A DNA stretch of 16,289 nucleotides from a bacterium. GTDB lineage: Bacteria > UBA6262. The notes under the pieces are model-generated. The model worked only from the letters and a program-made list of their open reading frames with translations, was not told the DNA's origin and ran no database searches. How positions within the stretch are numbered: position 1 is the stretch's first letter; each line of letters begins with the position of its first letter. Made by a program: the position numbers and the translations under genes. Below, piece by piece: positions 6,537-12,926 of this stretch. The DNA is taken from NCBI GenBank assembly GCA_028716025.1, contig JAQUQP010000026.1, positions 1 to 16,289 on the forward strand, in the 5' to 3' direction.

Positions 6537-7478
6537 TTAGGATTTACGTTTAATTAATTGTTTTTCCTTGAGATGATCCCGGTAATAACGGGAAAATTTG
6601 TGGGTGCCGTCGCCTTTAGCAATAAAAAACATATTATCTGATTTCCCAGGATTAAGTGCGGCTTTTATAGAAGCCAATCCAGGATTGCAGATCGGGCCCG
6701 GTGGTAAGCCCGGATGTTGATAGGTATTATATGGAGACCTGGTTTTCAGATCGGCCAAGCTCAACGCAGTTTTGGTTCTACCTAAAGCATATTGTACGGT
6801 AGCGCATGATTCCAACAACCATTTTTTCTTCAGGCGATTATAAAAAACCGCGGCAACTTCCGGTTTTTCTTCAGATCTTTTTGCTTCTTTCTCAATAATA
6901 GAAGCCATGGTTAATACCTGCCGCTGGCTCAGGTTTAAGGTGTCACATTGTGCCAATAATTTTTCATTAAAAACACTATTGAATTTTTCTACCATCATTT
7001 GCGCCACAGCCTCTGCCCGAGTACCCGGCAAAATGGCATAAGTAGCCGGATACAAATAACCTTCCAATCCTTTTTGCCTGACAATTTTCAAGAACTGATC
7101 CCGGTTGACCAATTTCTTCATCGAAAGCAAGCTGGCGATCTGCACGCTGCTATAGCCTTCAGGAATGATCACTTTAACCCCGTAGGTCTCCCCTTCGGAC
7201 ATTTTCGTCAACATATCCCCGAAGCTCATATTAGTGTTTAAGTCATAGCAGCCCGGCCGTAGCTTATTAGCCAATCTTTTGAATCTGGCATAGGCCAGGA
7301 AAAGATAGGGAGACCTGATCAATTGCTCTTCTTTAAGCATAAAAGATATTTCTTTGGCATTCATGCCGTGTTCAATAACTATGATCCTCTCAGTATAAGG
7401 CGTATAATAGATACTGCCCACCAAAAAAACTAATAGGAACAACACAGTAATGCGATATAGCAGTTTCCTTTTATCCAT
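6537..7478 (-). CDS. mltG: Endolytic murein transglycosylase MltG
   Basis: Membrane-anchored lytic transglycosylase that cuts nascent peptidoglycan strands and sets glycan length. The N-terminus has one membrane segment (about 8-25), then a LysM-like region, then the YceG catalytic domain. Visible motifs are LEGYLYPATY (138-147), ASIIEKEA (192-199) with catalytic E196, SPYNTYQHPGLPPGPI (248-263) and FIAKGDGTHKFS (285-296). The usual SDPTVxYA stretch reads SCATVQYA (224-231). Length 313 is a little shorter than E. coli MltG. The ATG overlaps the end of ruvX by eight bases and has GGGGAG just ahead, so it is coupled to ruvX. That pairing is also seen in Bacillus-type genomes. It is the last gene of the eight-gene run. 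Confidence 0.95.
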   Translation of the reverse strand: MDKRKLLYRITVLFLLVFLVGSIYYTPYTERIIVIEHGMNAKEISFMLKEEQLIRSPYLFLAYARFKRLANKLRPGCYDLNTNMSFGDMLTKMSEGETYGVKVIIPEGYSSVQIASLLSMKKLVNRDQFLKIVRQKGLEGYLYPATYAILPGTRAEAVAQMMVEKFNSVFNEKLLAQCDTLNLSQRQVLTMASIIEKEAKRSEEKPEVAAVFYNRLKKKWLLESCATVQYALGRTKTALSLADLKTRSPYNTYQHPGLPPGPICNPGLASIKAALNPGKSDNMFFIAKGDGTHKFSRYYRDHLKEKQLIKRKS

Positions 7479-7902
7479 TCTTTCTCCCCGTCTTCTTAAA
7501 ATCCATATATCCCTGCAAAATAAACACAGCGGCTAGTTTATCGATCGCTTGCCGGCGCTTTTGCCTGGAAACATCCGCCTCAATCATTGTCTTCTGCATA
7601 GCGACCGTGCTTAAACGTTCATCCCAGGTAACTATCGGTATAGACACAGCTGCAGATAACCTATTTTTAAACAATAGCACAACTTTTACTTTTTCGCCAC
7701 TACTTCCATCCATATTCAGCGGCAATCCGATGACGATCTCGCCAATATCATATTCTTTTATTTTTTCAGCGATACAGGCAAAATCTTTTTCTAGACTGGT
7801 TCTCCTGATCGTAACTATTGGTTGAGCCATAATATGCAAAGGGTCAGTGACCGCTATGCCGATCGTTTTTTCTCCTACATCCAGTCCCATTATCCTTTTC
7901 AA
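7471..7902 (-). CDS. ruvX: Holliday junction resolvase-like nuclease RuvX/YqgF
   Basis: RNase H-fold protein of 143 residues, linked to Holliday junction resolution and to 16S rRNA 5' processing in E. coli. Motifs are GLDVGEKTIG (6-15) with D8, EIVIGLPLNMDGSSG (55-69), DERLST (94-99) and DKLAAVFILQGYMD (121-134) with D121. These give the expected acidic site. The chosen start is TTG at 7902, which overlaps the deacetylase stop as TTGA and gives MKRIMGLD, the common family beginning. ATG at 7890 (MGLD) is the alternative, with AAAAGGA only three bases ahead. The 3' end overlaps mltG by eight bases. Overlaps on both sides argue for strict co-expression. Confidence 0.92.
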   Translation of the reverse strand: MKRIMGLDVGEKTIGIAVTDPLHIMAQPIVTIRRTSLEKDFACIAEKIKEYDIGEIVIGLPLNMDGSSGEKVKVVLLFKNRLSAAVSIPIVTWDERLSTVAMQKTMIEADVSRQKRRQAIDKLAAVFILQGYMDFKKTGRKNG

Positions 7903-8600
7903 GAAGATTTCCCGTCCAGTTCACTTAAGGTCACTAACCGGAATCCTTTTTTCTTTAACTCCTTAACTAGCAAAGGCAGCGCTTCCAAGGTTTGCTTGAC
8001 GCCACTGTGCAAGAGAATGACGCTCCGGTCTTCCACATTGGTCAGTATTTTTTTCATAATATATTCTACCGGGGGACGGTCGGTATCACTGGAATGTATT
8101 GACCATAAAGCCATATCTTCGCCGTTTTCTTTAGCTACTTCCACAATCTTGTAGTTGTAATGCCCTCCCGGTGGACGGAAATATCGTGGGATTAAGCCGG
8201 TGACCCGTTGGATTAATTCCTCATTGGTCTTTATTTCATAATTTATCTGCACATCATCCAGTTGGGTTAAATTGTAATGATTATAGGTATGATTCCCGAT
8301 CTCATTCCCGCTCCGGGCTATCTCCTGCAGCAGATCCGGAAATAGTATTACCTGTTTACCTACTACAAAAAAGGTAGCGCGCGCGCCTTCCTGCTCCAGT
8401 ATTTTCAATATTTCCCTGGTAAATACCTGATGTGGACCGTCATCAAATGTCAAAGCTATACAAGGCTTGTTTAAATATTCCTTAAAATTAAAATTGTTAA
8501 AATCTTTTGTCGCGGCAGTGGATATATTGCTGATCTGTGACCGCAGGATGAAACTAAAAATCATTACCCCTAGGCTTACCTTGAGGATTTTTTTAGTCAT
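7899..8600 (-). CDS. Membrane-anchored polysaccharide deacetylase (NodB homology)
   Basis: Carbohydrate esterase family 4 enzyme of 233 residues, likely removing N-acetyl groups from peptidoglycan or another glycan outside the cytoplasmic membrane. A hydrophobic N-terminal segment (about 5-20) looks like a signal anchor with no clear cleavage site. The five CE4 motifs are visible: TFDDGPH (51-57) with D53/D54, HTYNH (104-108) with metal ligands H104 and H108, RPPGG (142-146), LWSIHSSD (165-172) and LLHSG (196-200) with H198. The AGGAGG box lies 13 bases from the ATG, longer than usual. The stop overlaps the TTG start of ruvX by four bases. The substrate is unknown; company with mltG suggests cell-wall turnover. 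Confidence 0.9.
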   Translation of the reverse strand: MTKKILKVSLGVMIFSFILRSQISNISTAATKDFNNFNFKEYLNKPCIALTFDDGPHQVFTREILKILEQEGARATFFVVGKQVILFPDLLQEIARSGNEIGNHTYNHYNLTQLDDVQINYEIKTNEELIQRVTGLIPRYFRPPGGHYNYKIVEVAKENGEDMALWSIHSSDTDRPPVEYIMKKILTNVEDRSVILLHSGVKQTLEALPLLVKELKKKGFRLVTLSELDGKSS

Positions 8601-8630
8601 CAGTGTTTTCTTGCCTCCTTTTGAAGATAT

Positions 8631-8663
8631 CGAATTAAGCGAAATATAGCGAATATCACGAAT
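8631..8663. repeat. Phased CGAA(A)T repeats in the thpR-deacetylase gap
   Basis: CGAAT at 8631, CGAAAT at 8640, CGAAT at 8650 and CGAAT at 8659 recur every 9, 10 and 9 bases, close to one helical turn. They lie in the 71-base gap between the thpR stop and the deacetylase start. No terminator stem or clear promoter was found in this gap. Confidence 0.5.
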
Positions 8664-8671
8664 AAAACAAA

Positions 8672-9241
8672 TTACTTTTTGATCTCTCCTATTTTGATCT
8701 CTTCCAAGATAGAATAAACCGGCCCCGCAGGTGTCAATTTACTTTCCATGACCAATATCTTATCTACTAATTGCTCGCCAAAACCAATGCTGGCGAATTT
8801 ATGCAATTGGGTAGTGAGCACCCCGATGTTTTTCGTGGACCTGATACGACCGAATGTTAAATGAGGAGAAATATCCTTCTTCTCTGTAATCCCGGTAACC
8901 ATGGTCAGATGCCTTTTAGTCACCTCGATCAAGGTTATCGCTTCATCCCTTCCCTTTTCTACGCCAGTCCAGATTATGCGCGGGTCACCATACGGAGGGA
9001 AAGAACCCACATATTTGATCTCTAGGATAAAAGGAGTGATTTCACTCGCAATTCCACGGCAAACCTGGATAACTTCCTGGACTTTTTTACCCCCAACTTC
9101 ACCGCAAAAATGTAGGGTTAAGTGTAAATTTTCTTTAGCAACCCAGCGCACATCAGCGCCAGCCAATTTCAATTGTTCTTGTACTTCGGCAACTTTTTCT
9201 TTTATCCCGGAGTTAATGCCAATACCTACAAAAATACGCAA
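8672..9241 (-). CDS. thpR: RNA 2',3'-cyclic phosphodiesterase (2H family)
   Basis: Cytoplasmic 2H phosphoesterase, formerly 2'-5' RNA ligase LigT. It opens 2',3'-cyclic phosphate ends of RNA to 2'-phosphate. Both HxTx motifs are present, HLTL at 40-43 and HLTF at 127-130, with the first followed by FCGEV and the second by GRIRS as is usual. Length 189 is normal. The start is TTG at 9241 with AGGAG eight bases upstream; no ATG lies near, and MRIFVGI fits the family N-terminus. It begins 12 bases after the AI-2E protein stop. In many bacteria thpR follows cinA directly; here a cyclic-nucleotide-binding gene and a membrane-protein gene lie between them. Confidence 0.93.
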   Translation of the reverse strand: MRIFVGIGINSGIKEKVAEVQEQLKLAGADVRWVAKENLHLTLHFCGEVGGKKVQEVIQVCRGIASEITPFILEIKYVGSFPPYGDPRIIWTGVEKGRDEAITLIEVTKRHLTMVTGITEKKDISPHLTFGRIRSTKNIGVLTTQLHKFASIGFGEQLVDKILVMESKLTPAGPVYSILEEIKIGEIKK

Positions 9242-9253
9242 CTATATTTCTCC

Positions 9254-10327
9254 TTATCCATTCACCGATTCCTGTTGTTGCATGGCCAATTTTTGTTTAT
9301 GCATATAATCGTGATAAAGTATTTGTATGACGACCTTGATCATACTAGCTACGGGCACAGCCAGTATCACACCCATCAAACCGTAAAATTCCGCCCCGAT
9401 CATGAGTGCTAATAATACCAATACGAAATGTAAATTAACACTAGTGGACAGGTAATATGTGGAGATAATAGTATTATCCAATATCTGAATACTGATAAAC
9501 AAAACAATTAGTTTAAGGGCCAGCGACAGATCACCCTGTATTACGACCATCAATATCGGCGGAATTGCCCCAAACCATGCTCCCAGGACCGGAATAATAT
9601 TAAAAACACCGGCCAGTAAGCCAAAAATCATGGCAAAATCAACTTTTAAATACAATAATCCAAAAACACTGATCAAGGTCAACCAGAAAAGACGCATTAC
9701 TTGTCCATGCAGGAAATCACGCATAACCTGGTTAATTTCAGATACGATACTCAGGATCGTTTCAGTATGACGGCTGGGCACAATGGCAAAAAGCCATGTG
9801 GAAAAACGGTCCGCATCAAGTAACAATGCGATAGTGACAAATGGCACCAAGACATACAAAGACAGGAAATTAAAAAGGTTACCGATGATCTGCGGCAAAT
9901 GGGACGGAATTCCAGCCGCTAGACTATTCAGCTTTTGCATAGCCAATTCAGGCAAATTCTTACTTTTTAAAGGCGGGTAATATTTTACCAAATGGTCTTG
10001 GACCTTGGTTAACGAGTTCCTGACCTGCGCTGCTATTTCCGGCAATTTTTCCTGGAATAAGTGTATTTCATCCATTACCGTTGGCACTAGGAATATGACA
10101 GCCTCTATAAGGATCAGCAGGCAAATAACGGATAGGATCAAAACAATTACCCCCTTTTTATAACCCTGAGCATGGTAATGGTTGATCAACGGATTGAGCA
10201 AGTAAACCAAGACCACGGAAATTATAAACGGGGAAAGGACACTCCTGATCTCATAAGTAAACCAGAAGAGTACAGCAAGTATGATCAACGCGAAAATATA
10301 CTTGTTGCGAATTGTCTTAACCTCCAT
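9254..10327 (-). CDS. AI-2E family membrane protein (PerM/YdiK type)
   Basis: A 357-residue inner-membrane protein of the AI-2E transporter family. Characterised members export the quorum signal AI-2 (TqsA) or act as Na+/H+ or other antiporters; the substrate here is unknown. Hydrophobic segments lie near 10-30, 31-48, 58-82, 150-170, 213-228, 229-262, 268-290 and 300-335. The long soluble stretch between the third and fourth (83-145) is characteristic. Family-typical sequences include FNIIPVLGAWFGAIPP (242-257) and GLMGVILAVPVAS (316-328). ATG 10327 lies inside the end of the cyclic-nucleotide-binding gene, an 11-base overlap, so the two are translationally coupled. The C-terminus is basic and Gln-rich. 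No luxS is in the window. Confidence 0.88.
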   Translation of the reverse strand: MEVKTIRNKYIFALIILAVLFWFTYEIRSVLSPFIISVVLVYLLNPLINHYHAQGYKKGVIVLILSVICLLILIEAVIFLVPTVMDEIHLFQEKLPEIAAQVRNSLTKVQDHLVKYYPPLKSKNLPELAMQKLNSLAAGIPSHLPQIIGNLFNFLSLYVLVPFVTIALLLDADRFSTWLFAIVPSRHTETILSIVSEINQVMRDFLHGQVMRLFWLTLISVFGLLYLKVDFAMIFGLLAGVFNIIPVLGAWFGAIPPILMVVIQGDLSLALKLIVLFISIQILDNTIISTYYLSTSVNLHFVLVLLALMIGAEFYGLMGVILAVPVASMIKVVIQILYHDYMHKQKLAMQQQESVNG

Positions 10328-10805
10328 CGATCATCCCGCGTAAGCGGGACGAGAGAATAACCGAAATATTTTTAATGACCGCTAATCCTATTTTGGGATT
10401 TTTATCAATCATACTGTCAAAATTCGCTTTATAGATAATACAAACCTGGCAAGGGACTAATACTTTAGCCGTGGCCGAACGAGGTTTTTCTTCCAGCAGA
10501 GCCATTTCCCCAAAGAAATCACCGCTCTTCAAGCGGGAAAGTATTTTTTCTTCTTTCAACAAGCCGCTCTTACGGGTAATAGCTACTTCCCCGCTCATAA
10601 TAATGAACAGGGCTTTCCCTAATTCCTGCTCAGCACAAACAACCTCTCCGGTTTCATATAAACGGCAATACATGGCAGTTGCCAATTTACCGATATCAAA
10701 ACTATTTAGTCCTTTAAAGATACTGATCTTACTGAAAAAATCGATTTTTTGGCGCATTTCCCGGTCAATAAATAAATTAGCGAAATATTTTCTGATATCT
10801 AGCAT
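10317..10805 (-). CDS. Cyclic-nucleotide-binding domain protein (CAP_ED), no effector domain
   Basis: A 162-residue protein made almost entirely of a cNMP-binding beta-roll (about 25-150). The phosphate-binding cassette FGEMALLEEKPRSATA (98-113) is intact: G99-E100 for the ribose and R109 for the cyclic phosphate, followed by an Ala-Thr. This strongly suggests real cAMP or cGMP binding. No helix-turn-helix of the CRP/FNR type, kinase, channel or other output domain follows. The protein ends about 12 residues after the roll's last helix. GGAG lies five bases before the ATG. It starts 15 bases after the cinA stop, and its last 11 bases overlap the AI-2E gene. A regulatory partner of that membrane protein is a reasonable inference, not shown. 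No cyclase is in the window. Confidence 0.85.
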   Translation of the reverse strand: MLDIRKYFANLFIDREMRQKIDFFSKISIFKGLNSFDIGKLATAMYCRLYETGEVVCAEQELGKALFIIMSGEVAITRKSGLLKEEKILSRLKSGDFFGEMALLEEKPRSATAKVLVPCQVCIIYKANFDSMIDKNPKIGLAVIKNISVILSSRLRGMIDGG

Positions 10806-10820
10806 AAGAACTCCTTGAGA

Positions 10821-12083
10821 TTACAATAAAGATCGGCGCAGCATATCCAGAGCATAAATTGCCGCTTTTTCCCTGATACCCCGCCGGTTACCGGCAAAAT
10901 GCTGCTCCTGGCATTGCTCACCTTGGTCACTGACTAAGGCACAGTAGACCAAGCCGACTGGTTTTTCCGGAGTGCCTCCTCCAGGACCGGCAATACCGGT
11001 AATACCGATACCAATGCTGGATTTAAATAGTTTTCGCGCTCCTCTGGCCATTTCTAGCGCCACTTGCCTGCTAACCGCTCCTTCTTTCTCCAAACCTTCT
11101 GCGGTTACTCCCAATATTTCTTTCTTAACTAAATTATTATAGGCAATCACAGATCCTTTAAAATACATTGATGCGCCAGAGACATCAGTGATCATTTTGC
11201 TAAGCAGCCCCGCTGTGCAACTCTCGGCGATAGCCAGGGTCATTTTCTTGCGGCCCAGTAAATTGCCGGTTACCTGCGGTAGGGATTCGTCGTTTTCACC
11301 AAAGATATTATTGCCCAGTTTTTCTTTTAATTCCCGCTTGGCCTTATTAATAAAACCGTCTATGAGCAGTTCGTTTTTACCCGAACCGATGATCACTACG
11401 TCGACAACACCCGGACGCGCGACCAGGGCAAACCGTAAGTCTCCGCCTTCCAGTTTGCGTTCTATCTCAACCTGCTCCTTGATCTCTTCATCAACCTTGC
11501 TTTCACTCATTCCCGCTACATGCATGACGTGCAGCCTGGTCAGGCCGCGTTCGTATTTTTCTTTCAAGAAAGGAATGACTACTTTGTTGATCATTGGTTC
11601 TATCTCGAACTGCGGGCCAGGGAGCAAGATAATGGTTTCCGCTATAAAATCCTGGTGTTTCTGCAATTCAATGATCTGCCCGGGCGCTGTGCCTATTTCA
11701 TTCGGGATCAGCCGCGCTCCTTCAATGTAATATGCCTGCTTTTCATTTTTCTTGGGCATCTCCTGCCCGCGTTTGGCAAAAAAAGCAGCCACTGACTGCA
11801 TAGCTTCCCGGCTAAAGATCAGTTTCTTATCCAGTACTTCGGCCATAACTTCCCGGGTCAGGTCATCAAAAGTCGGGCCCAGGCCGCCGGTAATAAACAC
11901 TATGTTCGCACGCTTGAAAACCTGGCGGAAGGCTTCAGCCATATTAGCCTTATTATCTCCCACCGTGGTCTCATATATTAAATTAAGGCCAATGCCGGTT
12001 ATTTTTTCGCTTAAATAACTAGCATTGGTATTTACCTTACCCAATAAGAGCTCGGTTCCTATGGAAATTATCTCTGTGTGCAC
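10821..12083 (-). CDS. cinA: CinA, with C-terminal NMN deamidase domain
   Basis: Full-length two-domain CinA of 420 residues. The N-terminal molybdopterin-binding-like (COG1058) domain shows ISIGTELLLG (6-15), TGGLGPTFDDLT (65-76), NEIGTAPG (128-135) and LPGPQFE (154-160); it is linked to ADP-ribose pyrophosphatase activity in some species. The C-terminal PncC domain (about 270-415) shows AESCTAG (286-292) and GITGIAGPGGGTPEKPVG (360-377), expected to deamidate nicotinamide mononucleotide in NAD salvage. The start is GTG at 12083 with GGGGG about six bases ahead; MHTEIISIGTE is the usual family beginning. It follows yfcE after a 135-base gap that holds a long inverted repeat and precedes the cyclic-nucleotide gene by 15 bases. 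Confidence 0.95.
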   Translation of the reverse strand: MHTEIISIGTELLLGKVNTNASYLSEKITGIGLNLIYETTVGDNKANMAEAFRQVFKRANIVFITGGLGPTFDDLTREVMAEVLDKKLIFSREAMQSVAAFFAKRGQEMPKKNEKQAYYIEGARLIPNEIGTAPGQIIELQKHQDFIAETIILLPGPQFEIEPMINKVVIPFLKEKYERGLTRLHVMHVAGMSESKVDEEIKEQVEIERKLEGGDLRFALVARPGVVDVVIIGSGKNELLIDGFINKAKRELKEKLGNNIFGENDESLPQVTGNLLGRKKMTLAIAESCTAGLLSKMITDVSGASMYFKGSVIAYNNLVKKEILGVTAEGLEKEGAVSRQVALEMARGARKLFKSSIGIGITGIAGPGGGTPEKPVGLVYCALVSDQGEQCQEQHFAGNRRGIREKAAIYALDMLRRSLL

Positions 12084-12101
12084 CCAACCCCCTTCAAGAT
12101 C

Positions 12102-12214
12102 AAATCCGAAGCACTAAATTCGAAATCCTAAACAAATTCAAAGCTCAAAATTCTAATTGAAAAAGTTTAGATATTTGATATTATTTAGTATTTCGATATT
12201 AGAATTTAGAATTT
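12102..12214. repeat. Long imperfect inverted repeat between yfcE and cinA
   Basis: Arms 12102-12146 and 12170-12214 are 45 bases each, separated by 23 bases. By eye about 32 of 45 positions pair. The best part is the inner 27 (12120-12146 with 12170-12196) with 21 pairs. The sequence is AT-rich, built from words such as AAATTC, CGAAAT and CTAAA. It fills most of the 135-base gap. It does not look like a standard terminator, since it is too long and AT-rich with no T-run at the stem end. A repetitive intergenic element or small decayed non-autonomous element is more likely. Confidence 0.65.
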
Positions 12215-12218
12215 GCTC

Positions 12219-12770
12219 TCAACGCATTACTACGTTGCCGGTATCGATATTAAATATTTCAATATTCGTCTCATGGTCGACAATTTCAATCGTGCCGGCC
12301 GTGGGACTCCCTTTTGGCAAAGCCGGACTGCCTGGATTAAGCAGGATCATTTTTTCCAGCCGCTCCAGTTTCGGCAGATGCGTATGGCCCACTATAAAAA
12401 TGTCTATATTCAGTCTTTTCGCTAATTGTATCTTTTCATCATCTGATAATTTATGCCCGTGGTTGACCATGATCCTTTTGCCATTGACATAAACAAAAGC
12501 GTAAGGCGACAATAAAGGCACATTAAGCGCCGCCTGGTCCACTTCACTATCACAGTTGCCCTGCGCTACCACCATCGGAATAGAAAGGTTGTTTATAGCT
12601 TTGACCAGGTCTCCCGGGGCATAACCTTCAGGCAATGGATTGCGCGGCCCGTAACTAAACAGGTCGCCGGCATTAAGGATCAATTCCACATTCCTGGCCC
12701 TAAAATGATTGACTGTTTTTTCAAAAGCTAACAGGCTTCCATGAAGGTCACTGACAACACCGATCTTCAC
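12219..12770 (-). CDS. yfcE: YfcE-type metallophosphodiesterase
   Basis: Calcineurin-like phosphodiesterase of 183 residues, cytoplasmic and metal-dependent. Ligand motifs in order: SDLHG (7-11) with D8 and H10, AGD (34-36) with D36, GNCD (71-74) with N72, HGH (104-106) and GHTH (128-131), then LNPGS (144-148). The stretches GPRNPLPEGYAP (41-52) and GNCDSEVDQ (71-79) nearly repeat E. coli YfcE as I remember it, and the length is the same, so orthology is likely. The natural substrate is not settled; YfcE hydrolyses phosphodiester model compounds. The start is GTG at 12770 with GGAGG seven bases ahead. It is the first gene after a strong promoter, and cinA follows. Confidence 0.9.
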   Translation of the reverse strand: MKIGVVSDLHGSLLAFEKTVNHFRARNVELILNAGDLFSYGPRNPLPEGYAPGDLVKAINNLSIPMVVAQGNCDSEVDQAALNVPLLSPYAFVYVNGKRIMVNHGHKLSDDEKIQLAKRLNIDIFIVGHTHLPKLERLEKMILLNPGSPALPKGSPTAGTIEIVDHETNIEIFNIDTGNVVMR

Positions 12771-12787
12771 AATAATTCCTCCATTAC

Positions 12788-12803
12788 AAATGCGTCAGCA
12801 TTT
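12788..12803. promoter_or_regulatory. 16-base dyad in the yfcE leader, possible operator
   Basis: AAATGC (12788-12793) and GCATTT (12798-12803) form a perfect inverted repeat around GTCA. It begins just after the predicted transcription start (about 12805) and ends about ten bases before the GGAGG box. It may be a repressor site or a small leader hairpin. Chance cannot be excluded at six pairs. Confidence 0.4.
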
Positions 12804-12811
12804 CCGACTTA

Positions 12812-12841
12812 TTTATACTCCAATACCTGTTTTCTTGTCAA
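12812..12841 (-). promoter_or_regulatory. Strong sigma70-like promoter of the yfcE-cinA-mltG run
   Basis: On the - strand TTGACA (12841-12836), an 18-base spacer and TATAAA (12817-12812) give one mismatch to consensus over the two boxes. It lies just downstream of the pckG terminator and 41 bases before the yfcE start. I found no comparable promoter further along the run, so it may drive all eight genes. Confidence 0.75.
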
Positions 12842-12859
12842 TACAAAATTATGATATAT

Positions 12860-12895
12860 ATAATAAAAACACCACTGCCGCTAGCAGTGGTGTTT
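12860..12895 (-). terminator. Rho-independent terminator after pckG
   Basis: AAACACCACTGC and GCAGTGGTGTTT (12867-12878 with 12884-12895) form a perfect 12-pair stem with a five-base loop. On the - strand it runs into TTTTTATTA. It is placed 32 bases after the pckG stop and cleanly separates the thiC-pckG unit from the yfcE promoter. Confidence 0.92.
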
Positions 12896-12926
12896 AAATA
12901 GCATACAAAATATGGTATAGGAGAGG

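Noticed and set aside
12084..12218. A promoter or ordinary terminator for cinA
   Set aside because: No convincing -35/-10 pair was found, and the long AT-rich inverted repeat lacks a GC-rich stem with a T-run.
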